Shown: positions 1-7,768 of the stretch, in pieces
How positions within the stretch are numbered: the stretch's first letter is position 1
How the letters are laid out: each line of letters begins with the position of its first letter
From: an uncultured Rhodospirillales bacterium
GTDB lineage: Bacteria > Pseudomonadota > Alphaproteobacteria > Azospirillales > Azospirillaceae
DNA: 52,900 nt
Direction: 5' to 3'
NCBI GenBank assembly: GCA_903856295.1
Contig: CAIOBP010000098.1
Coordinates: 1 to 52,900 of the forward strand
Notes under the pieces: generated by a model
Seen by the model: only the letters and a program-made list of their open reading frames with translations
The model's database searches: none
What the model was told of the DNA's origin: nothing
Position numbers and translations under genes: made by a program

Positions 1-73
1 CCATCGTCCGGCGCTGGCGAGGCGTCAGATCGCCCAGTCGCGCCATCGCCGCCGTGAAATCAATCTCTCGCAT
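1..73 (-). CDS. Start of an unidentified ORF, possibly an IS transposase (partial)
   Basis: An open frame starts with ATG at 73 on the minus strand and runs off the window edge, giving 24 residues (MREIDFTAAMARL... then LTPRQRRTM). It overlaps the 3' end of the response regulator by 49 nt. The short helical N-terminus with an LTPRQRR-type segment reminds me of IS1595-family transposases, which start this way before a zinc ribbon, but this is memory-based and only 24 residues are visible. It could equally be a chance frame. Confidence 0.35.
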   Translation of the reverse strand, partial: MREIDFTAAMARLGDLTPRQRRTM

Positions 74-879
74 CGCGCCACCCTCCCAACCCTACATATG
101 GGGCGGTGCAGGACGCCAACAAGCACCGCTGACAGAGCCTTCTTCAAAGCCCCCTGAACCTGCTCCAAAGTAAAGGGCTTGGCGATATAGCCATTGGCCC
201 CGGCACCGATCGCGGCCCGAATGGTCTTTTCCGTTCTGTCGCTGGTGATCATGGTCACGACGCAGGAACTGTTCAGACGCTTCATCGTCTTCAGCACTGT
301 AAGACCATCGATCTTCGGCATATTGACATCGAGAAACACCATGTGATGCGGCTTGCTCCTGAACTCGATCAGGGCCTTCTCGCCATCTTCCGCCGTGGTC
401 AGCGCAATCTCGAGCGGCGGCAACTGACACAGGCTCGACAGCATGCCGCACATGGTTTTCGAGTCATCGGCGATCAGAATATTGACCTTCTTGCCCGGAA
501 CCGGCACCAGCGCGCTGATGATCCGGCGCAACTCATCGGCGCTGACCGGCTTCGGCAGCAAATGATTGATATTGATCCCCTTGAGATAGTCCGTAACCTT
601 GTCGTTCAGCCGGCCCGACATCACGATCACATGCGCCCGGCCATCGAGCTTCCGGATTTCCGTCGCCGCGACCAGACCGCTCTTTCTCGGCATTTCAAGA
701 TCGAGCAAGGAAATGTCGGGATGCTCGCCGCTGAAGATGCGCACCGCGTCGACACCGTCGCCGGCTTCCAGACATGTAATGTCATAAGGCAGGGTGCGCA
801 GCATCTCACGCACCATCTGACGGGTGGTCGTGGTGTCGTCCGCGATCAGAATTTTCAGGCTCTTGCGCTCGCCGATCAT
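25..879 (-). CDS. Response regulator with two tandem receiver domains
   Basis: 284 residues with two complete CheY-type receiver domains and no output domain. Receiver 1 (about 8-125) has the acidic pair in LIADDTTTT, phospho-Asp in LLDLEMPRKSG and the conserved Lys in LLPKPVS. Receiver 2 (about 132-250) has LIADDSKTM, FLDVNMPKIDG and IAKPFTLEQ. Such proteins relay phosphate in two-component or chemotaxis-like pathways; the partner kinase is not in the window. Receiver 2 should end near ALKKAL; the remaining roughly 35 residues are Arg-rich and unlike a receiver tail, and overlap another start codon. The natural stop may therefore have been displaced by an insertion. It starts 18 nt downstream of the ygfZ stop and is probably co-transcribed with it. 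Confidence 0.9.
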   Translation of the reverse strand: MIGERKSLKILIADDTTTTRQMVREMLRTLPYDITCLEAGDGVDAVRIFSGEHPDISLLDLEMPRKSGLVAATEIRKLDGRAHVIVMSGRLNDKVTDYLKGININHLLPKPVSADELRRIISALVPVPGKKVNILIADDSKTMCGMLSSLCQLPPLEIALTTAEDGEKALIEFRSKPHHMVFLDVNMPKIDGLTVLKTMKRLNSSCVVTMITSDRTEKTIRAAIGAGANGYIAKPFTLEQVQGALKKALSAVLVGVLHRPICRVGRVARCERLISRRRWRDWAI

Positions 880-897
880 CGGGCCGCTCTTTTCCGG

Positions 898-1761
898 TCA
901 GGCATCAGGGCTGGTTTCCCAAATCGGGGACAGGAGCGTCAGCCGCGCCGCCCCGGCCATGAGAGGGCTTGCCGCCCCGCTGATCAACTCGGTCCGCAGC
1001 ACCGCCAGCGCCAGATCGTCACGGCCGGAGCGAACCTCCCCCACCTCCCGGCCGTCGCTGGTCACCGGCGTTCCCGGCCCGGGCAGCGGCCCGTCGACCC
1101 GCACCGGCCACAACCGGCGCCGGATCAGCGAACGATAGCGGCTGCGCGCGGTAACCTCCTGACCAACATAGCAGCCCTTGGTCCAGGAGACGCCGTTGAG
1201 GGCATCGAGATTGGCCTCCAGCGCCAGCATCGCCCCCTCGCCACAGTCCTGGACACCATCGGGGACGCCCCGTTCCAACCGCAAGCGGTCGTAAACCTCG
1301 AAGCCGCCGGCCGCGCCGCCGCCCCTGGGCACGATCAGACGCAGCCCGAGCGCCGGATGCCGGGGATCGACCATCGCCACCCCGCCGCGACACGGCACGC
1401 TGGCGCCGGGCCGGGTTGACAGCCCAAGCGCCGGATCGCCCTCCGGCAGGGCCAGCACCTCGAACGCGCCGCCCACATCCTCGAACGCGACCTTGGCGCG
1501 CAGACGGTAGCGGCCCAACCGCTGCAGCAGATCGGGCAGGCGCGCGGCCTCGATGTCGAGCAGCAGCGCCCCGTCACCGCCATCGGCCACGATCAAGTCG
1601 TGGAGAATCTTGCCCTGGGGCGTCAGCAGCGCGGCGTAACACGAGGTGCCGGCATCCACCGCCGTTACGTCGTTGGTCAGCAGCCCCTGGAGAAACGCCA
1701 CGCGCTCCTCCCCGGAAACCCGCAGAATCCCCCGATGTGTCAACGCGATTGGCATGGTCAT
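898..1761 (-). CDS. ygfZ: YgfZ/GcvT-like folate-binding protein
   Basis: 287 residues. The family is a tetrahydrofolate-dependent cytosolic protein related to the glycine-cleavage T protein that helps build or repair certain iron-sulfur clusters. The diagnostic KGCYVGQEVTAR motif, with the family's conserved Cys, is at about residues 190-201, and the N-terminal GILRVSGEERVAFLQGLLTN segment is also typical. There are two in-frame ATGs (1761 and 1755); the outer one is given. An iron-sulfur maintenance role would fit its place downstream of an iron-sulfur-rich formate dehydrogenase on the same strand, but that link is inference. A hairpin-rich repeat separates the two genes. Confidence 0.9.
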   Translation of the reverse strand: MTMPIALTHRGILRVSGEERVAFLQGLLTNDVTAVDAGTSCYAALLTPQGKILHDLIVADGGDGALLLDIEAARLPDLLQRLGRYRLRAKVAFEDVGGAFEVLALPEGDPALGLSTRPGASVPCRGGVAMVDPRHPALGLRLIVPRGGGAAGGFEVYDRLRLERGVPDGVQDCGEGAMLALEANLDALNGVSWTKGCYVGQEVTARSRYRSLIRRRLWPVRVDGPLPGPGTPVTSDGREVGEVRSGRDDLALAVLRTELISGAASPLMAGAARLTLLSPIWETSPDA

Positions 1762-1770
1762 GTCTTTTCC

Positions 1771-1887
1771 CGGGGTCTGGGGCCGCCGGCCCCAGTGAGG
1801 TCCTGGGGCAACGCCCCTTGGCCGTCGGAGACACCAGGGGCGCCGCCCCTGGACCCCGCCAAAGGCCGGCGGCCTTTGGAAACCGGT
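1771..1887. repeat. Dispersed GC-rich hairpin repeat, full-length copy A
   Basis: Fills the gap between the formate dehydrogenase stop and ygfZ. It contains a perfect 8-bp inverted repeat (CTGGGGCC at 1777-1784, GGCCCCAG at 1788-1795), middle pairs of GGGGC/GCCCC type, and a perfect 9-bp stem (CCAAAGGCC at 1859-1867, GGCCTTTGG at 1871-1879). Other copies are at 7713-7765, 27231-27343 and 48681-48740. No T-tract follows, so it is not a classical intrinsic terminator. Confidence 0.85.
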
Positions 1888-1890
1888 TCT

Positions 1891-3999
1891 TTAGTCCGCG
1901 GCTTCGGCCAAGTCTCCGGCGGGTATCAGGCGAACGGCGCAATATTTGAATTCGGGAATCTTCGATTGCGGGTCCAGCGCCGCGTTGGTCAGCAGGTTGG
2001 CGGCGGCTTCAACGAAGCAGAAGGGAATGAACACCGTGCCGGTGGGCAGACCGGGATCGACCCGGCATTTGGCCTCGATCTCGCCCCGCCGCGAGACCAG
2101 CCGCACCCGGTCGCCAGGGCGCAGGCCGAAACGCGGCAGATCGGTCTCATTGAGATAGATCACCGGGCCGGGCTCGATGGTGTCAAGCACCTGACTGCGC
2201 CGGCTCATGGCGCCGGTATGCCAGTGCTCGAGAATCCGGCCGGTGATCAGCACCAGCGGATAGTGCTCGTCGGGCAATTCGGCCGGTTCGACCGAGGCCA
2301 CCGGCACCAGCTTGCCCAGACCATCGATGGTCGGGAAACGATCGCCGAACAGCACATCCTTGCCCGGTTCGCGCTCGTCGGCGCACGGATACTGGCACCA
2401 GCCGTCACGCTCCAGCCGCTCCCAGCTCACGCCCTTGATCGCCGGCCACAGGCTGCGCACCTGCTCCCAGATTTCGCGCGGATGGGTGAACCGCCAGTTG
2501 AGCCCGAGCCGGTTGGCCAGCTCCTGGAGAATCCACCAATCCTGGCGCGCCTCGCCCGGCGGCTCCGTCACCGGCCGGGAAATCTGGATGTGGCGGTTGG
2601 TGTTGGTGAAGCTGCCCCATTTCTCCATCAGCGACGAGGCCGGCAGCACGACGTCGGCATACCATGCGGTCTCGGTGAGGAAGAGGTCCTGCACCACCAG
2701 ATGATCGAGCTTGGCCAGGGCGTGGCGGACATGATGCGAATCGGGATCGCTCATCGCCGGATTCTCGCCCATGAAGAACATGCCCCGCACCACCCCCTCG
2801 TCGGCGGCGTTCATCAGCTCGATCATGGTCATGCCCGGCTTGGACGGAATGGTCTCGCCGACCCAGACCTTCTCGAAGCGCGCCCGCTCCTCGGGCTTGC
2901 CGACGCCGGCATAGCCGGGCAGCAGCCCGGGCAGCAGCCCCATGTCGCACACGCCCTGAACGTTGTTCTGGCCGCGCAACGGGTGCAAACCGCAACCGGG
3001 CCGGCCGACATTGCCGGTCAGCAGGCCGAGATTGACCAAGGTCCGGGCATTGCGCACGCCGTGAATATGCTGGGTGATGCCCATGCCCCAGAAGATCATC
3101 GCCGACTTGGCGCGACCGAACATCCGCGCCACCTCGCGAATACGCGCCGCCGGAATCCCGGTCTCGGCCTGCACCGCCTCGGGAGTGTAGCGGCGCACGC
3201 TCTCGCGGAACTCGGGAAAGCCCTTGGTGCGCTGGCGCAGGAACACCGAATCGTGCAGGTCCTCCTCGATGATCACCTGGGCGATGGCGTTGAACAGGGC
3301 GACGTCGCTGCCCGGCCGGTGGGTGATCACGATGTCGGCTTCCTGGCCGATTTCGCTGGCGCGCGGGTCGACCACGATCAGCTTGGCGCCGCGCCGTTTT
3401 GCCCGCCGGAAGAAGGCCGCCGCCACCGGATGATTGCGCACCGGGTTGGAGCCGACCACCATCATGACATTGGCGTTGTCGCACTGGGTGAAGGTGGCGG
3501 TGACCCCGCCCGAGCCGATCTGATCGATCAGCGCCACCAACGAGCTGGAATGGCACAGCCGGGCGCAGTGATCCACCGAGTTGGTGCCGAAACCGCTGCG
3601 CACCAAGCGCTGGAAGAGATACCCCTCCTCGTTGGAGCCCTTGGCCGAGCCGAAACCGGCCAGCGCGTCCGGCCCGAACTTCTCCTTGATGTGGGCGAAG
3701 CCGCCGGCGGCGCGGTCCAGCGCCTCCTCCCAGCTCGCCTCGCGGAACTGGGCCATCGGGTCGCCGTCGATCTCCGGCTGCTTGCGGGCGTCGTCGCGGC
3801 GGACCAGCGGCCGGGTCAGCCGGTCCTTATGGACCGTGTAGTCCCAGCCGAAGCGGCCCTTGACGCACAACCGGCCGCGATTGGACGGGCCGTCGATGCC
3901 CTCGGCCCAGGCGATGCGCCCGTTCTCGACGTGGTAGCGGACCTGACAGCCAACGCCGCAATAGGGGCACAGGCTATCCACATGCCGGGCGTCGCTCAT
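1891..3999 (-). CDS. Formate dehydrogenase catalytic subunit (Mo/W-bis-PGD, Cys type)
   Basis: 702 residues from ATG 3999, chosen because it gives a 4-nt ATGA overlap with the upstream ferredoxin-like gene and starts just before the cluster motif. A [4Fe-4S] site is formed by C11, C14, C18 and C45 (CPYCGVGC ... GRLC). The formate dehydrogenase active-site segment is VDHCARLCHSS, with C149 as the metal ligand (Sec in some relatives) and H150 beside it. A C-terminal MopB domain is present (EHWHTGAMSRRS). It would oxidise formate to CO2, or reduce CO2, in the cytoplasm. FdsA-type homologues carry the iron-sulfur N-terminus fused to this chain; here it is a separate polypeptide. Divergent tungstate transporter genes suggest W rather than Mo. 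Flavin/NAD subunits are not nearby. Confidence 0.88.
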   Translation of the reverse strand: MSDARHVDSLCPYCGVGCQVRYHVENGRIAWAEGIDGPSNRGRLCVKGRFGWDYTVHKDRLTRPLVRRDDARKQPEIDGDPMAQFREASWEEALDRAAGGFAHIKEKFGPDALAGFGSAKGSNEEGYLFQRLVRSGFGTNSVDHCARLCHSSSLVALIDQIGSGGVTATFTQCDNANVMMVVGSNPVRNHPVAAAFFRRAKRRGAKLIVVDPRASEIGQEADIVITHRPGSDVALFNAIAQVIIEEDLHDSVFLRQRTKGFPEFRESVRRYTPEAVQAETGIPAARIREVARMFGRAKSAMIFWGMGITQHIHGVRNARTLVNLGLLTGNVGRPGCGLHPLRGQNNVQGVCDMGLLPGLLPGYAGVGKPEERARFEKVWVGETIPSKPGMTMIELMNAADEGVVRGMFFMGENPAMSDPDSHHVRHALAKLDHLVVQDLFLTETAWYADVVLPASSLMEKWGSFTNTNRHIQISRPVTEPPGEARQDWWILQELANRLGLNWRFTHPREIWEQVRSLWPAIKGVSWERLERDGWCQYPCADEREPGKDVLFGDRFPTIDGLGKLVPVASVEPAELPDEHYPLVLITGRILEHWHTGAMSRRSQVLDTIEPGPVIYLNETDLPRFGLRPGDRVRLVSRRGEIEAKCRVDPGLPTGTVFIPFCFVEAAANLLTNAALDPQSKIPEFKYCAVRLIPAGDLAEAAD

Positions 4000-4625
4000 G
4001 CCGCCGTCCTCCGGAAAGAAATCGCCCCGGTCGGGCAGGTCTGGGCGCAGGCGCCGCAACTGGCGCAGGTCGACTCGCCCATCGGAGCGTCGAAGTCGAA
4101 AACGATCTTGCTGTGACCGTCGCGCCCCGACATGCCGATGACATCGTGGAGCACGAACTCGCGGCAGGCCTGGACGCAGCGCAGGCAATGGATGCAGGCC
4201 GAGAGATCGACATCGATGCCGGGGTGGCTGCGATCAACCGTGCCCTCGCGCTCCTTGCGCGGATAGCGGGTGGCGGTGACGCCCATTGCTTTGGCCCAGC
4301 GCGCGCATTCCGAGTCGGGCGCGACCTCGGCCTCGGCGAGCAGCAGTTCCATCACCGTGCGCCGGGCATTGGCCGCCTTGCCGCTGTTGGTCATCACCTG
4401 CATGCCCGGCTGGGGCTTGGTGATGCAGCTCGCCGCCAGATTGCGCCGCCCGACCACCTCGACCACGCAGATGCGGCAATTGCCGTCCGGGTGGAAATCG
4501 GGCTCGCCGGAAAGACACAAATGGGGAATTTCGGTGCCGTGGCGCTTGGCCACCTGCCAGATCGTCTCGCCGGGCCGGGCCGTGACGGCGCGTCCGTCGA
4601 GAGTAAAGGGAATCTCATCCGCCAT
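3996..4625 (-). CDS. NuoG/FdsA-like iron-sulfur electron-transfer subunit of formate dehydrogenase
   Basis: 209 residues from ATG 4625, which has GGAGGGG about 9 nt upstream; a longer in-frame start at 4739 would add residues with no family resemblance. The N-terminus is a plant-type [2Fe-2S] ferredoxin domain with C37, C50, C53 and C67. The C-terminus has two [4Fe-4S] motifs, CIHCLRCVQAC and CASCGACAQTC. The His-Cys3 cluster motif usually found between them in NuoG/FdsA is not visible; that stretch reads APDSECARWAK. It would carry electrons between the catalytic chain encoded immediately downstream (4-nt overlap) and an unknown acceptor. It corresponds to the N-terminal third of fused alpha chains, here freestanding. 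Confidence 0.88.
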   Translation of the reverse strand: MADEIPFTLDGRAVTARPGETIWQVAKRHGTEIPHLCLSGEPDFHPDGNCRICVVEVVGRRNLAASCITKPQPGMQVMTNSGKAANARRTVMELLLAEAEVAPDSECARWAKAMGVTATRYPRKEREGTVDRSHPGIDVDLSACIHCLRCVQACREFVLHDVIGMSGRDGHSKIVFDFDAPMGESTCASCGACAQTCPTGAISFRRTAA

Positions 4626-4831
4626 AGAAGCTCGCCCCTCCCCTGCCGGTCCGGGCTTCGCGACCCACGGATTGAAGGACCATGGTTGGCCGGCTTGAAC
4701 CGGAAACGCGCCCGCTACCGAGTCCGCAGGGTAACGCACCCGCCCCCCCGAGGTCCACGATTTATGAGCCGGGGTTTATGAGCCGGCGCGGCTGTGCTAG
4801 CCTCCGCGGCGCGAATAAGCGGCACGGAGCC
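4626..4831. promoter_or_regulatory. Divergent intergenic region with a direct repeat between fdh and tup genes
   Basis: 206-bp gap between divergent formate dehydrogenase and tungstate transporter genes. TTTATGAGCCGG occurs twice in direct orientation at 4761-4772 and 4775-4786, spaced 14 nt start to start, about 50-70 bp ahead of tupB. It could be a regulator site or a simple duplication. No strong sigma-70 pair is evident. Confidence 0.35.
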
Positions 4832-5530
4832 ATGACCACCCTCACCGACTCGCTGAGTCTCGCCGCGCGCCTGATCGGCGGGCTGGATGCCGATCTGCTG
4901 GCCATCGTCCTGCTGTCCCTGCGGGTCAGCCTGACCGCCGTGGCCATCGCGACGGTGATCGGGCTGCCGCTGGGGGCGCTGCTCGGGCTGACCCGCTTTC
5001 CCGGCCGGATGGTGGTGGTCGTGCTGTTCAACACCCTGATGGGGCTGCCGCCGGTGGTGGTCGGGCTTGGGCTTTATCTGGTGATTTCCCGCGCCGGACC
5101 GCTGGGCTGGCTGGGCCTGCTCTATTCGCCCACCGCCATGATCGCCGCCCAGACCGTGCTGGTGACCCCGATCGTGATCGCCTTGACCCGTCAGATCGTC
5201 GAAAGCCTGTGGGAGGAGTATGACGAGCAGCTGCGCTCGTTCGGAGTCGGCCCCGCCGGCCTGATCGCCACCCTGCTGTGGGAGGGCCGGGTCAGCCTGA
5301 TCACCGCCATTCTCGCCGGCTTCGCCCGCGCCAACGCCGAGGTCGGGGCGGTGATGATCGTCGGCGGCAACATCGACCACTATACCCGGGTCATGACCAC
5401 CACCATCGCCCTCGAAGTCAGCAAGGGCGACTTGCCGCTGGCGCTGGCGCTGGGTATCGTCCTGCTGTCCATCGCTCTTTTGATCAATGCCGGGGTCAGC
5501 GTCGCGGCGATGCGCAGCCAGAACCGCTGA
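4832..5530 (+). CDS. tupB: Tungstate ABC transporter permease TupB
   Basis: 232 residues from ATG 4832 (GGAG close upstream). A longer in-frame extension to 4682 lacks family character. It is a hydrophobic inner-membrane protein of the binding-protein-dependent permease family. Segments around LRVSLTAVAIATVIGLPLG and GLPPVVVGLGLYLVIS, and the EAA-like stretch EQLRSFGVGPAGL, match TupB permeases, as does the end (GGNIDHYTRVMTTTIALEV). It should pair with TupA downstream (19-nt gap) and an ATPase TupC, which is not found here. It is divergent from the formate dehydrogenase genes, consistent with metal supply for that enzyme. Confidence 0.87.
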   Translation: MTTLTDSLSLAARLIGGLDADLLAIVLLSLRVSLTAVAIATVIGLPLGALLGLTRFPGRMVVVVLFNTLMGLPPVVVGLGLYLVISRAGPLGWLGLLYSPTAMIAAQTVLVTPIVIALTRQIVESLWEEYDEQLRSFGVGPAGLIATLLWEGRVSLITAILAGFARANAEVGAVMIVGGNIDHYTRVMTTTIALEVSKGDLPLALALGIVLLSIALLINAGVSVAAMRSQNR

Positions 5531-5549
5531 CAGACAGGAGCGCTGACGT

Positions 5550-6371
5550 ATGAGCCGATTTCTCGCGGTGACGCTGTGTGTCCTGGGCATGCTGGCCGGC
5601 GGCGCGGCCGGCGCCGAGGAGCGCTTCATCACCCTGGCCTCGACCACCTCGACCGAGCAGTCGGGCCTGTTCCGCCATGTGCTGCCGCTGTTCACCGCCA
5701 AGACCGGCATCGCGGTCCATGTGGTGGCGCTCGGCACCGGACAGGCCCTGCGCACCGCCGCCAATGGCGACGCCGACCTCGTGCTGGTCCATGACCGTCC
5801 GGCCGAGGACAAGTTCGTCGCCGAGGGCTTCGGCATCGACCGCCGCGATGTCATGTACAACGACTTCATCCTGGTCGGCCCCGCCGCCGATCCCGCCAAG
5901 ACCCAAGGCGCCACCGACGCCGCCCAGGCCTTCCAGCGCATCGCCGGGACCGGCGCGCTCTTCGTCTCGCGCGGCGACAACAGCGGCACCCACGCCATGG
6001 AAACCCGGCTCTGGCGCAGCGCCGGCGAAGACCCGGCCGGCACGCGCGCGCCCTGGTATCTCTCGGCCGGACAGGGCATGGGGCCGACCCTGACCATGGC
6101 CGCCGCCCGCGACGCCTACACCCTGGCCGATCGCGGCACCTGGCTGAGCTTTCGCGACCGGGGAGCGCTGCGACTCGAGCTTGAGGGTGACCCGCGCTTG
6201 TTCAATCCCTATGGCGTGATTCTGGTCAATCCCGTCCGTCACCCCCACGTCAAGGCAGACATGGCGCGCGCCTTCGCCAACTGGCTGGTTTCGCCCGAGG
6301 GCCAGAGCGCCATCGGCGCCTTCCGGGTCGAGGGCCAGCAACTCTTCACCCCGAACGCCAAGACCAATTAG
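5550..6371 (+). CDS. tupA: Tungstate-binding periplasmic protein TupA
   Basis: 273 residues with a cleavable signal peptide (about 1-22, ending GGAAGA) and the oxyanion-binding start LASTTSTEQSG typical of TupA. Further family features are VHVVALGTGQALRTAANGDA, DLVLVHDRP and RGDNSGTHAMETRLW. It binds tungstate in the periplasm and delivers it to TupB. AGGAG lies about 11 nt before the start. A TupA of this type normally discriminates tungstate from molybdate, but specificity cannot be read from the sequence. The expected tupC ATPase gene does not follow; the next gene encodes a caspase-like protein, so the ATPase must be encoded elsewhere or shared. Confidence 0.9.
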   Translation: MSRFLAVTLCVLGMLAGGAAGAEERFITLASTTSTEQSGLFRHVLPLFTAKTGIAVHVVALGTGQALRTAANGDADLVLVHDRPAEDKFVAEGFGIDRRDVMYNDFILVGPAADPAKTQGATDAAQAFQRIAGTGALFVSRGDNSGTHAMETRLWRSAGEDPAGTRAPWYLSAGQGMGPTLTMAAARDAYTLADRGTWLSFRDRGALRLELEGDPRLFNPYGVILVNPVRHPHVKADMARAFANWLVSPEGQSAIGAFRVEGQQLFTPNAKTN

Positions 6372-6471
6372 TGGCGCCGCGCCGCCCCCTGTTCCATTGA
6401 ACGGTTGGGATGCCGGCACCGAAATGCTATCTCTCACTCTTGTCCGCTGTTCACATGGGGAGGGTGAGACC

Positions 6472-7695
6472 ATGAGTCTCCTGGGTTCGATCCGACGGCC
6501 GCTCCGGCTGGCGTCCTGGCTGGCCGCCGTTGTCTTGCTGGCGGCCGCGCTGCCCGCCGCCGCCGCCGAGCGCGTCGCCCTGGTGATCGGCAACACCAAC
6601 TATGCCGACAGCCCGCTGCGCAATCCGATCAACGACGCCCGGGCGATGAATTTGTCGCTCACCCATCTCGGCTTCGACGTCGTGCTCATCACCGATGGCG
6701 ACCAGCGGAGCATGCAGCGGGCCATCGGCCAGTTCAGCCGCAAGCTGCGCGGCGCCAAGGTCGCCCTGGTTTATTATTCCGGGCACGGCATCCAGGCCGG
6801 CGGCATCAACTACATGGTTCCGATCGGCGCCCAGATCGAGTCCGAAGGCGACATGCCGCTGGAACTGGTCAGCGTCGACGCCATCATGACCCAGTTGGTT
6901 CAGGCCGGCACCGACGTCAACATTTTGATTCTCGACGCCTGCCGCAACAATCCCTTCGAACGCGGCCTGCATCGCGCGATCGGCGGTGGCGGCGGCGGTC
7001 TGGCCTCGGTCTCGGCGCCCAAGGGCACGGTGATCGCCTATGCCACCGCCCCCGGCACCACCGCCGAGGACGGCACCGGCAACAACAGCCCCTACACCAC
7101 CGCCCTGCTCCGGGCCATGGCCGCGCCGGGCAAGAAGGTCGAGGAGGTGTTCAAGGACACCCGCATCGAACTGGCCCATGCCACCAACGACCGCCAGATC
7201 TCCTGGGAATCCTCGTCGCTGATCGGCGACTTCTATTTCTCGGCGCCGGGCGGCGCACCGCCGGCCCACGGCGCCACCGTTCACACCCCGCCCGCCCATG
7301 GCCCGGAGGCCGGCCACGAAGCGAAACCCACCGCTCCGGCAGCCGCGCCCACCGCCCCCGCCAGCGCCGCGCCGTCGAAGGTCAAGCACGAAGAGGCCGC
7401 CGTCACTCCGAACGCCGACACCAGCACCAGCCACGAGCGGGGCAAGATCGTCTTCGATATCGTCAACGGCCTCGACCGGCGGATCACCCAGCTCTACCTC
7501 GCCCCCTCCAGCGGCACCGACTGGGAGGAAAACGTCATTGAGTCACCCCTCGAAGGCGGCGAAACCCTGGAAATGACCGTCGACGACGGCACTTCCGAGT
7601 GTCTTTACGACCTCAAGGCGGTCTTCAAGGGCCGCAAGGATTTCGAGGAACGCGAAATCGACATTTGCAAGGTCCAGAGCTTCACCGTCGAGTAG
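6472..7695 (+). CDS. Secreted caspase-like (peptidase C14) protein with a C-terminal accessory domain
   Basis: 407 residues from ATG 6472, which has GGGGAGGG upstream. A signal peptide occupies about 1-32. The caspase p20-like domain (about 33-255) has the His of YYSGHG (H105) and the Cys of LDACRNNPF (C157), so the catalytic dyad is intact. A Pro/Ala-rich linker (about 258-320) leads to a C-terminal domain (about 322-407) that aligns along its length with the small secreted protein at 17245-17622: DWEE, GET, DLK and the CK near the end are shared. Bacterial members of this clan are thought to be Arg/Lys-directed proteases; the substrate here is unknown. It should act in the periplasm or outside the cell. 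Confidence 0.88.
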   Translation: MSLLGSIRRPLRLASWLAAVVLLAAALPAAAAERVALVIGNTNYADSPLRNPINDARAMNLSLTHLGFDVVLITDGDQRSMQRAIGQFSRKLRGAKVALVYYSGHGIQAGGINYMVPIGAQIESEGDMPLELVSVDAIMTQLVQAGTDVNILILDACRNNPFERGLHRAIGGGGGGLASVSAPKGTVIAYATAPGTTAEDGTGNNSPYTTALLRAMAAPGKKVEEVFKDTRIELAHATNDRQISWESSSLIGDFYFSAPGGAPPAHGATVHTPPAHGPEAGHEAKPTAPAAAPTAPASAAPSKVKHEEAAVTPNADTSTSHERGKIVFDIVNGLDRRITQLYLAPSSGTDWEENVIESPLEGGETLEMTVDDGTSECLYDLKAVFKGRKDFEEREIDICKVQSFTVE

Positions 7696-7712
7696 TCTGA
7701 GCGTCTTCTATC

Positions 7713-7765
7713 CAGAGGCTTCGCCCCTGGACCCCGCCAAAGGCCGGTGGCCTTTGGAAACCCGG
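7713..7765. repeat. Dispersed hairpin repeat, partial copy C (3' half)
   Basis: Contains the 9-bp stem CCAAAGGCC (7737-7745) and GGCCTTTGG (7749-7757) with loop GGT, preceded by GCCCCTGGACCCCG as in copy A. The stem ends 11 nt downstream of the pbpC stop codon (minus strand), the same spacing as in copy A behind the formate dehydrogenase gene. Confidence 0.8.
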
Positions 7766-7768
7766 ACG

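Noticed and set aside
3545-3565. Possible selenocysteine in the formate dehydrogenase active site
   Set aside because: The codon at the catalytic position is a Cys codon in ARLCHSS, with no in-frame TGA and no need for a SECIS element.
1600-4116. Long plus-strand frame opposite the formate dehydrogenase genes
   Set aside because: Low-complexity translation, no ribosome site, and the minus strand holds clear catalytic motifs.
6372-6471. Hidden tupC ATPase gene after tupA
   Set aside because: Only about 100 bp separate tupA from the caspase-like gene, and neither strand shows Walker or ABC signature motifs nearby.
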